In this document: piece after piece, positions 34,327 through 41,135 of the stretch
Layout: each line of letters starts with the position of its first letter
Numbering within the stretch: position 1 is the stretch's first letter
DNA from: Stenotrophobium rhamnosiphilum
GTDB lineage: Bacteria; Pseudomonadota; Gammaproteobacteria; Nevskiales; Nevskiaceae
Direction: 5' to 3'
DNA: 64,000 bases
Assembly: GCF_003052265.1 (NCBI RefSeq)
Contig: NZ_QANS01000003.1
Location: 434,001-498,000 of the forward strand
Notes under the pieces: generated by a model
What the model was told of the DNA's origin: nothing
What the model saw: only the letters and a program-made list of their open reading frames with translations
The model's database searches: none
Translations under genes and position numbers: made by a program

Positions 34327-34394
34327 GTAGCCCGGGTGCAACCCGGGAACCACTTCCACCGATCAAGAAAAATCCCGGGTTTCACCCGGGCTAC
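34327..34394. repeat. Extragenic palindrome, family E
   Basis: The arms GTAGCCCGGGTGCAACCCGGGA and TCCCGGGTTTCACCCGGGCTAC pair almost perfectly around a loop of about 24 bp. The right arm supplies the TAG stop codon of the convergent lipoprotein gene (34391-34393). It is REP-like; one copy was seen. Confidence 0.88.
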
Positions 34395-34819
34395 GGGTCA
34401 GGCACTGCGCGCTTTGATTGTTCAACCCACGCGCGCAGAGACTGGTGATCGCTGCTGTTGATCTGAGTCCTGATGACGTAAGTCTTGCCGGGCTTGGCAA
34501 CGAAGGAAACATTGGTCGATCCATCGAATGTCTGTTCGAAGAAGCGCATCGTGATTTCGATCGAAACAGTGTGTCTGCCCGGAGCAAGCTCCAGTGATTT
34601 CATTTTCACGGTGCGCCAGCTCGACCCCAGCGCAACGTCCACCCCATCCATTTTCTGAAAGCTCATCGAGTAAGGAAACTGAGAGACGTAGAGCGTCGCT
34701 TTTTGACTGGCTGGAAGTGCTGGGGGCTTATAGGTCGCGCAGCCAGTAAGTGCCCAGCTCAGGCAGATCAGCAACGGAGCGGCTCTCCGCCGGAAGGGTG
34801 TGAGGCCTGACAAGGACAC
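34391..34819 (-). CDS. Small lipoprotein of unknown function
   Basis: A 142-residue protein with signal peptide RRRAAPLLICLSWALTGC (lipobox LTGC). The mature part is a beta-rich domain: LPASQKATLYVSQFPYSMSFQKMDGVDVALGSSWRTVKMKSLELAPGRHTVSIEITMRFF...FVAKPGKTYVIRTQ. The L-x-PGRHTV turn resembles PEGA-like beta domains. The start is GTG with GGGAGAG about 9 bp upstream. The stop codon lies inside palindrome E. No partner gene is obvious. Confidence 0.78.
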   Translation of the reverse strand: MSLSGLTPFRRRAAPLLICLSWALTGCATYKPPALPASQKATLYVSQFPYSMSFQKMDGVDVALGSSWRTVKMKSLELAPGRHTVSIEITMRFFEQTFDGSTNVSFVAKPGKTYVIRTQINSSDHQSLRAWVEQSKRAVPDP

Positions 34820-35066
34820 TGGTTAACTCTCCCAAGGGATCAGGGCAGTTCCGTCTGTGATTGACGCCTTCCGCGTGGCAGAAGGGCATTGGGTCCGTTC
34901 GGATGGATTTAACGCCGGATTGGGGAGTCTGGCAACACACCGCTAAAGCCCGTAGTTGCAGGGTTTGGCCCGCCCGCATAACCCTTATGGATGAAGAGTT
35001 TCCGCCCGCTGGCGTTGAATAATCAGTTATCTGCCGGAAGTCCCTGTCCGGCGCCTAGCCCGTGGG

Positions 35067-36215
35067 TTGATTAGCTTGGATTTTTCGCTTAACGAAGACC
35101 AGATCATGATTCGCGACGCCGCCGAGAATTTTCTCGCGGATGTGAGCGATAGCGCGGCTGTGCGCAAGGCCATGGCCAGCGAGCGTGGTTATGACGAATC
35201 GGTGTGGCAGCGCATTGCCAGTGAACTCGGTTGGTGCGGCATTGCCGTGCCGGAAGAACATGGTGGCTTGGGCCTCGGCGCGGTTGAGATCGCGCTGGTG
35301 CAGGAACAGATTGGCCGTCGCCTTTTGTGCGCGCCGTTCTTCTCCACGGTTTGCCTCGCCGCCAATATTTTGAAAGAAGTCGGCAGCAATGCCGCTCAAA
35401 AACAGTATCTGTCCTCGCTCGCTGAAGGCGGTCTGCGTGCAACGCTGCCACTGCCTAGCGATGTGGCTGGTTGGTCTGCTGCTGCGGCCAATGTTGTCGC
35501 AACTCGCGAGAGCGGCCACTGGCGCATTCAAGGCGTGGTGGATCGTGTGCCGGATGCAGCCAACGCTGAGCTGCTGCTGATTTTTGCGAATACATCAGAA
35601 GGTCTTGGCTTGTTTGCCGTGCCTGCAGACTCCAACGGCATGCAGATCCTCACCGCTGAGCCTTGGGATACCACGCGCCGTTTTTCGCGCGTGATCATGG
35701 ATTTGATGTTGCCTGCTGATGCGCGTGTGGATGAGCCTATCCGTAGCGCAGGCTTTGCACGCAGCCTCGCTTTGGCGCGTCTGTACGTTGCCGCCGAACA
35801 ACTCGGTGCAGCACAACAGTGTCTTGATCTCACCGTTGCGTACACCGCTACGCGCAAACAGTTTGGTCGCGTGGTTGGATCATTTCAGGCCGTGAAGCAT
35901 CGCTGCGCTGAAATGATGGTGAAGATCGAAGCGCTGCGCTCCGCTGTTTATGGCGCTGCCGCACAAGCTGCAGGTGACGCGTCCATCGACGTGCTCGCAA
36001 CTGAATGCATGATGGCCCGCGCCCTCGCTGGCGATGCGCTGTTCTACTGCGCGGGTGAAGCGATTCAGTTGCACGGCGGCGTTGGCTTTACTTGGGAATA
36101 CGACCCACAGCTTTACTTCAAGCGCGCACAGGCTAGTAGCCATTGGCTCGGCGATAGCGATGCGCTGCGTGAGCAGATCGCTGAAACACTTTTCAGCAGC
36201 GCGGTGCACGCATGA
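35067..36215 (+). CDS. Acyl-CoA dehydrogenase subunit (short ACAD type)
   Basis: A 382-residue ACAD-like protein. DEDQIMIRDAAENFLADVS-type N-terminal helix, GIAVPEEHGGLGLGAVEIALVQEQIG, TVAYTATRKQFGRVVGSFQAVKHRCAEMMVKIE and IQLHGGVGFTWEYDPQLYFKRAQ are visible. Like the partner at 26639 it has a weak middle domain, so it is probably the second chain of a heterotetramer with the FadE30-like protein whose ATG overlaps its stop. The start is uncertain: TTG at 35067 or TTG at 35076 (giving the common MDFSL opening). Confidence 0.84.
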   Translation: MISLDFSLNEDQIMIRDAAENFLADVSDSAAVRKAMASERGYDESVWQRIASELGWCGIAVPEEHGGLGLGAVEIALVQEQIGRRLLCAPFFSTVCLAANILKEVGSNAAQKQYLSSLAEGGLRATLPLPSDVAGWSAAAANVVATRESGHWRIQGVVDRVPDAANAELLLIFANTSEGLGLFAVPADSNGMQILTAEPWDTTRRFSRVIMDLMLPADARVDEPIRSAGFARSLALARLYVAAEQLGAAQQCLDLTVAYTATRKQFGRVVGSFQAVKHRCAEMMVKIEALRSAVYGAAAQAAGDASIDVLATECMMARALAGDALFYCAGEAIQLHGGVGFTWEYDPQLYFKRAQASSHWLGDSDALREQIAETLFSSAVHA

Positions 36216-37396
36216 ACTTGCAATCAACCGCTGCTGACGAAACCTTCCGCAAGGAAGTCGCGACTTGGATGCAGAAGCATCTGGTCGGCAAGTACACCTC
36301 GCTCAAATATCGCGGTGGTCCTGGCGATGAAGAAGCGGATCCAGCGATGCGCAAAGAGTGGGAGCGCGAACTTGCTGCGGGTCAATGGACTTGCGTGGGT
36401 TGGCCTGCAGATGCTGGCGGTCGTGGACTCTCGATCGAACAGCAAGTCATCTTCCACGAAGAATACGCACGTGCTGGCGGCCCCGGCCGTATGGGTCACA
36501 TCGGCGAAGGCTTGCTTGGCCCTGCGCTGATCAAGTTCGGTAGCGAAGCGCAGAAGAAAGAATTCCTGCCCGGCATTGTTGCGGGCACGACTTTCTGGGC
36601 GCAGGGTTACTCGGAGCCGGGCGCAGGTTCCGACCTCGCCAACGTACAAACCAAATGCTGGCAGGAAGCCGATGGCTCATGGCGCGTCAGTGGCCAGAAA
36701 ATCTGGACCTCGCTCGCGCACGAATCTGAATGGATCTTCGTGCTCGCGCGCTGCGAACCCGGCAGCAAGGGCAACAAAGGTCTCGCATTCTTGTTGATGC
36801 CGCTGAATCAGCCGGGCATCGAAATCCGTGGCATTCGCCAACTCGGCGGTGGCTGCGAATTCAACGAAGTGTTCTTTGATAGCGCGACCGCGCAAGCCAA
36901 TCACATCGTCGGCGCACCTGGCGATGGTTGGAAAGTTGCGATGGGTCTGTTGGAAGCTGAGCGTGGTGTTTCCACGCTGGGCCAGCAGATGCACTTTACG
37001 CATGAGCTGGATCTGGTGATCGCCGCTGCACGCGCTACCGGCAAAGACAAAAATCCGCAGGTGCGTCAGCGCATTGCGAACGCATGGTGCGGTCTGCGTG
37101 TGATGCGCTACAACGCACTGCGCATGCTCAGCGGTGACAGCACCACGCTGCAGCGCGAAGCCATCATCGGCAAGTATTACTGGAGCAACTGGCACCGCGA
37201 TCTCGGCAAGCTTGCCGTCGACGTGCTGGGCCCGCTCGCAGATGTGCCGTCGGATGATCCGGCTATTCGTCCGCTGCAACAGCTATTCTTCTTCTCACGT
37301 GCCGACACCATTTATGCCGGCACGAACGAAATTCAACTTAACCTGATCGCGGAACGTGGGCTGGGCATGCCACGCGAACCTCGTCCCGCGGCCTGA
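36212..37396 (+). CDS. fadE30: FadE30-like acyl-CoA dehydrogenase
   Basis: A 394-residue ACAD whose stretches GKYTSLKYRGGPGDEEADPAMRKEWERELAAGQWTCVGWP, WAQGYSEPGAGSDLANVQTKC, GQKIWTSLAHESEWIFVLARCEPGSKGNKGLAFLL, GAPGDGWKVAMGLLEAERGVSTLGQQ and FSRADTIYAGTNEIQ match mycobacterial FadE30. FadE30 dehydrogenates the propionyl side chain of the HIP-CoA series. ATGA overlap with the upstream short ACAD gene supports co-translation and complex formation. The ipdF-like gene starts 9 bp downstream, as ipdF neighbours fadE30 in Mycobacterium. Confidence 0.88.
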   Translation: MNLQSTAADETFRKEVATWMQKHLVGKYTSLKYRGGPGDEEADPAMRKEWERELAAGQWTCVGWPADAGGRGLSIEQQVIFHEEYARAGGPGRMGHIGEGLLGPALIKFGSEAQKKEFLPGIVAGTTFWAQGYSEPGAGSDLANVQTKCWQEADGSWRVSGQKIWTSLAHESEWIFVLARCEPGSKGNKGLAFLLMPLNQPGIEIRGIRQLGGGCEFNEVFFDSATAQANHIVGAPGDGWKVAMGLLEAERGVSTLGQQMHFTHELDLVIAAARATGKDKNPQVRQRIANAWCGLRVMRYNALRMLSGDSTTLQREAIIGKYYWSNWHRDLGKLAVDVLGPLADVPSDDPAIRPLQQLFFFSRADTIYAGTNEIQLNLIAERGLGMPREPRPAA

Positions 37397-37405
37397 GATA
37401 AAAAC

Positions 37406-38194
37406 ATGGCACAGCCAATTCCTCCTTACGTTCCCGCGCACGGTTTGCTCAAAGGCAAAACCGTTTTGATCACCGCTGCTGCTGGCGGTGGCATCGGTTT
37501 CGCCGCAGCCAAGCGTTGCCTTGAAGAAGGCGCACGCGCGCTGATGCTGTCGGACGTTCATCCGCGCCGCACTGAAGAAGCCGCGCAGGCGCTGCAGAAA
37601 GAATTTCCAGACGCACAGGTGTTTGGTCAGGTTTGTAACGTCGCTGTTGAAGCCGACGTGCAGACGCTGATCGATACGGCTGAAGAAAAACTCGGCGGCG
37701 TTGATGTGCTGATCAACAACGCAGGCCTTGGCGGCAGCAAGCGCGTTGTCGATATGGCTGATGAAGAATGGAACAAAGTGCTGGACGTGACCCTCACCGG
37801 TACGTTCCGTATGACGCGTGCGATGCTGAAGAAAATGCAGCCACGCGGCAAAGGCGCAATCGTCAACAACGCTTCGGTGTTGGGCTGGCGCGCGCAGAAA
37901 GAACAGGCTCATTACGCTGCAGCAAAAGCGGGCGTAATGGCACTGACGCGCTGCAGCGCGCTTGAAGCCGCTGACTACGGCATTCGCATTAATGCTGTGT
38001 CGCCATCGATTGTTTTTCACGATCACCTGCGCAAATCCGCGCCGGAATCGCTGCTCAATGAACTCGCCAGCCGCGAAGCCTTTGGCCGTGGTGCAGAAGC
38101 GTTCGAGATCGCTAACGTGATGGTGTTCCTCGCTTCCGAGTATTCCTCTTATCTGGTTGGCGAAGTGATTTCTGCTTCGTCGCAACGCGCTTAA
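37406..38194 (+). CDS. ipdF: IpdF-like SDR dehydrogenase
   Basis: A 262-residue SDR. ITAAAGGGIGFAAAKRCLEEGARALMLSDVHPRR, INNAGLGGSKRVVDMADEEWNKVLDVTLTGTFRMTRA, NNASVLGWRAQKEQAHYAAAKAGVMALTRCSALEAADYGIRINAVSPSI and VGEVISASSQRA match mycobacterial IpdF nearly end to end. IpdF oxidises the 5-hydroxyl of the HIC/HIP-CoA intermediates. The unusual ending SSQRA is shared with IpdF rather than the usual DGG. A MaoC hydratase gene follows after 10 bp. Confidence 0.92.
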   Translation: MAQPIPPYVPAHGLLKGKTVLITAAAGGGIGFAAAKRCLEEGARALMLSDVHPRRTEEAAQALQKEFPDAQVFGQVCNVAVEADVQTLIDTAEEKLGGVDVLINNAGLGGSKRVVDMADEEWNKVLDVTLTGTFRMTRAMLKKMQPRGKGAIVNNASVLGWRAQKEQAHYAAAKAGVMALTRCSALEAADYGIRINAVSPSIVFHDHLRKSAPESLLNELASREAFGRGAEAFEIANVMVFLASEYSSYLVGEVISASSQRA

Positions 38195-38204
38195 GGAAAT
38201 TTCC

Positions 38205-38666
38205 ATGAAACCATCATTCGGTTCAGTTGAAGGTGTACTCAGTCTGGTTGGCAAGCAGCTCGCAGATAGCGAGTGGGTGGTCATTTCGCAGGAGCGCATC
38301 AATCAGTTTGCTGAAGCCACCGGCGATCATCAGTGGATTCACGTTGATCCAGTTAAAGCCAAAGACGGCCCGTTCGGCGCCTGCATCGCGCACGGCTATT
38401 TGTCGTTGTCGCTGGTTGCTAGCTTTCAAGAGCAGATGGCGACGCTGGATAATCTGAAGATGGGTGTGAACTACGGCACTGACAAAGTGCGCTTCCCGTC
38501 CGCTGTGAAAGTCGGCTCACGTCTGCGTGGCAAAGGCGAGTTGATCGCTGCTGAAAAAACCAAGGACGGCGGCGTGCAAGCCATCATCCGCGTCACCGTT
38601 GAAATCGAAGGCGCGGAACGTCCGGCCTGCGTTGCTGAAACCATTAGCCGCTACTACTTTAATTAA
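38205..38666 (+). CDS. MaoC-like enoyl-CoA hydratase
   Basis: A 153-residue single hotdog domain of the MaoC / R-specific hydratase family. ISQERINQFAEATGDHQWIHVDPVKAKDGPFGACIAHGYLSLSLVASF contains the catalytic Asp/His pair (DHQWIHVD) and the AHG turn. It would hydrate an enoyl-CoA made by the upstream FadE proteins. AAGGAAA lies before the ATG. Palindrome A3 follows. Confidence 0.88.
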   Translation: MKPSFGSVEGVLSLVGKQLADSEWVVISQERINQFAEATGDHQWIHVDPVKAKDGPFGACIAHGYLSLSLVASFQEQMATLDNLKMGVNYGTDKVRFPSAVKVGSRLRGKGELIAAEKTKDGGVQAIIRVTVEIEGAERPACVAETISRYYFN

Positions 38667-38670
38667 GCTT

Positions 38671-38731
38671 GTAGGAGCGCCTCTTAGGCGCGATGGCACT
38701 ATCGCCAATCGCGCCTAAGAGGCGCTCCTAC
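38671..38731. repeat. REP-like palindrome, family A copy 3
   Basis: The same outer arms as copies 1 and 2 with a loop of about 13 bp, between the MaoC-like gene and the thiolase gene. Copies 1 and 3 share a similar loop beginning GATGG. Confidence 0.92.
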
Positions 38732-38762
38732 AAAAACAAATACACGTACGTAAGAGAACGTT

Positions 38763-39968
38763 ATGACTGAAGCAGTGATTGTCTCCGTAGCCCGCACGCC
38801 AATCGGCAAAGCTTTCCGTGGCGCTTTCAACGATACCGAAGCGCCAGTACTCGGCGGCCACGTTGTTAAAGCGGTTGTCGAGCGCGCCAAGGTTGGCGCT
38901 GATGAAATCGACGACGTGTTGATCGGCTCCGCCGCACAGCAAGGCACGCAGGCTTATAACCTCGGTCGTCTCTGCGCTTACACCGGCGGCCTGCCAGACA
39001 CCGTGTCGGGCATGACGCTCGACCGTCAGTGTTCATCCGGTCTGCAGACTATCGCTATCGCTGCGAAGAACATCATCGTCGGCGAACAGAAGATTGTGAT
39101 TGCTGGCGGCGTTGAATCGATCTCGCTGGTGCAGAACAAGTTCAAGAATTCATATCGCTTTGTTTCCGAAGCCGTACTCGCAGCACAGCCTGCTGCGTAC
39201 ATTCAGATGATCGAGACGGCAGAAGTTGTTGCCGAGCGTTACGGCATCTCGCGTCAGGCGCAGGACGAATACTCCTTGCAGAGCCAACAGCGCACCGCCG
39301 CTGCACAGGCCGCAGGCAAGTTCGATGACGAAATCGTTCCGCTTGCTTCGGTGAAGCAGCTGTTCGACAAGGAAGGCAATCCAACTGAAAAGCAGTCGGT
39401 TACGCTGACCAAAGACGAAGGCAACCGCGCTGACACCAGCGCAGAAAGCCTCGCGGCACTCAAGCCAGTCTGGAAAGACGGCAAGTTCGTAAAGCTCGGC
39501 AGCAACGTCACCGCCGGCAACGCATCGCAGTTGTCAGACGGCGCTGCCGCTGCGCTGTTGATGAGCCGCGACGAAGCCAAGGCTCGCGGCCTTGCTCCGC
39601 TGGGCATCTACCGTGGTTTCGCTGTTGCGGGCTGCGGTCCAGATGAAATGGGCATTGGCCCCGTGTTCGCTATTCCTAAGTTGCTGGCGCAGCACGGCCT
39701 CAGCGTAAAAGACATCGGTCTGTGGGAACTCAACGAAGCGTTCGCTGTGCAGGTGATCTACTGCCGCGACAAGCTGGGCATTCCTAACGACAAGCTCAAT
39801 GTAAACGGTGGTGCTATTTCTATCGGCCATCCCTTCGGCATGAGCGGTTCGCGCATGGTTGCCCACGCGCTGATCGAAGGCCGTCGCCGTGGCGTCAAAT
39901 ATGTCGTCATCACCATGTGCATCGGTGGCGGCATGGGCGCAGCGGGTCTGTTCGAAATTCCAGCGTAA
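38763..39968 (+). CDS. Acetyl-CoA acyltransferase (thiolase)
   Basis: A 401-residue thiolase with Cys90 ([13 protein letters not shown]), [12 protein letters not shown], the [17 protein letters not shown] histidine and [17 protein letters not shown] for the second cysteine; the active site is complete. It differs clearly from the FadA6-like paralogue at 27719 and looks like a general beta-ketothiolase. It closes the fadE30-ipdF-MaoC block, separated from it only by palindrome A3, and a hairpin follows at 40007. Confidence 0.9.
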   Translation: MTEAVIVSVARTPIGKAFRGAFNDTEAPVLGGHVVKAVVERAKVGADEIDDVLIGSAAQQGTQAYNLGRLCAYTGGLPDTVSGMTLDRQCSSGLQTIAIAAKNIIVGEQKIVIAGGVESISLVQNKFKNSYRFVSEAVLAAQPAAYIQMIETAEVVAERYGISRQAQDEYSLQSQQRTAAAQAAGKFDDEIVPLASVKQLFDKEGNPTEKQSVTLTKDEGNRADTSAESLAALKPVWKDGKFVKLGSNVTAGNASQLSDGAAAALLMSRDEAKARGLAPLGIYRGFAVAGCGPDEMGIGPVFAIPKLLAQHGLSVKDIGLWELNEAFAVQVIYCRDKLGIPNDKLNVNGGAISIGHPFGMSGSRMVAHALIEGRRRGVKYVVITMCIGGGMGAAGLFEIPA

Positions 39969-40006
39969 AGGCCTCAAACCTTACTTTTACTATTTGATTG
40001 AAACGC

Positions 40007-40033
40007 GATCCCACGCCAGACTGGCGTGGGATC
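40007..40033. terminator. Perfect hairpin after the thiolase gene
   Basis: Stem GATCCCACGCCAG / CTGGCGTGGGATC with a 1-base centre, followed by A-rich sequence. It is terminator-like for the minus strand, and on the plus strand may be an attenuator or RNA processing site before the YCF48-like gene. Confidence 0.5.
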
Positions 40034-40124
40034 AAAAACTAACGTCACGTGAACGGGCACAGACCCGGTACGTAATGCAGAACTGCTCGGCCAAGACCGG
40101 GCGTGAACGAGAGGAGAGACAAAC

Positions 40125-41135
40125 ATGGTCACCAACGTGACTTCTGCGCCGGCCGGTAAATCATCGGTCAGCAGCTTGCCCGCATACATCATCGTATTGA
40201 TCGTGCTGGTCTCTGCGGTCTACGCTTTCTCCCCACGTTCGCTGCCGCCGTTTGCGCAGACGCTGCTGCACTCTGATCGCGTGCTGCTCAATGGCGCCGC
40301 ACAGCAAGGCAAACGACTGGTAGTTGTCGGGGAACAGGGCCGTGTTCTAGTTTCTGACAACGCGGCTGGCCCTTGGCACGAAGGCAATGTTCGTGGACAG
40401 CGCGGCTCTACGCTTACGCAAGTTATTTTCGCTGGCAATGGTTTATTGCTCGCCGTTGGCCACGATGGCTGGATCATTCGCAGCCAAGACAAAGGCGAAA
40501 ATTGGGATGAAGTGCAGTTTGATACTGCACACACCGATCCGCTGCTGGGCATTGCTGGCCCCTACGCTGGCCGCGTGTTTGCCTTCGGTGGTTTCGGTCA
40601 GTTTTATATTTCTCATGATCTTGGCAAAACCTGGCAGCGCCATACCGATGCTGCGATTGGCGATCACCATGTAAATGGCATGACGCAAGCTGCGGATGGC
40701 ACGCTGCTGTTGGTTGGTGAACGCGGCCTCATGCTGCGCTCAAGCGACAACGGTTTGAGCTGGCAGGCACTGCCGAAGGTTTACACCGGTTCGTTCTATG
40801 GCGCGTTGACGCTGCCTACAGGCGAACTGCTGGTTTACGGTATGCGCGGCAATGTATTTGTCAGCAGCGATAACGGCGGCTCATGGCGCAAGAGTGAATT
40901 GCCTGAAACGATTTCAGTATTTGGCGGTACGGTCGACGCAAAAGGCACTGTAACGCTGGTTGGCGAACAGCAGATGGTGTTGGTCTCAAAAGATCGCGGT
41001 GCAACGTTCAAGATTGCATCGAAGGGCGAACGTCATAACCTCGCATCGGTTGTAGCCCTTAAAGAAGGTGGTTGGCTCACTGCCGGAGAAACCGGCGTCA
41101 CGCTGATGAAGCCTACAGCCGGAGCCAGCAAATGA
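40125..41135 (+). CDS. YCF48-like / BNR-repeat membrane-anchored protein
   Basis: A 336-residue protein with one N-terminal membrane helix (SSLPAYIIVLIVLVSAVYAF) and a periplasmic beta-propeller. Repeats of the type VGEQGRVLVSDNAAGPW, VGHDGWIIRSQDKGENWDEV, YISHDLGKTWQRH, VGERGLMLRSSDNGLSWQAL and VFVSSDNGGSWRKS are YCF48/BNR blades. Its stop overlaps the RND gene, so the two are translated together; the propeller is likely an accessory part of the transporter. GAGGAGAG precedes the ATG. Confidence 0.85.
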   Translation: MVTNVTSAPAGKSSVSSLPAYIIVLIVLVSAVYAFSPRSLPPFAQTLLHSDRVLLNGAAQQGKRLVVVGEQGRVLVSDNAAGPWHEGNVRGQRGSTLTQVIFAGNGLLLAVGHDGWIIRSQDKGENWDEVQFDTAHTDPLLGIAGPYAGRVFAFGGFGQFYISHDLGKTWQRHTDAAIGDHHVNGMTQAADGTLLLVGERGLMLRSSDNGLSWQALPKVYTGSFYGALTLPTGELLVYGMRGNVFVSSDNGGSWRKSELPETISVFGGTVDAKGTVTLVGEQQMVLVSKDRGATFKIASKGERHNLASVVALKEGGWLTAGETGVTLMKPTAGASK

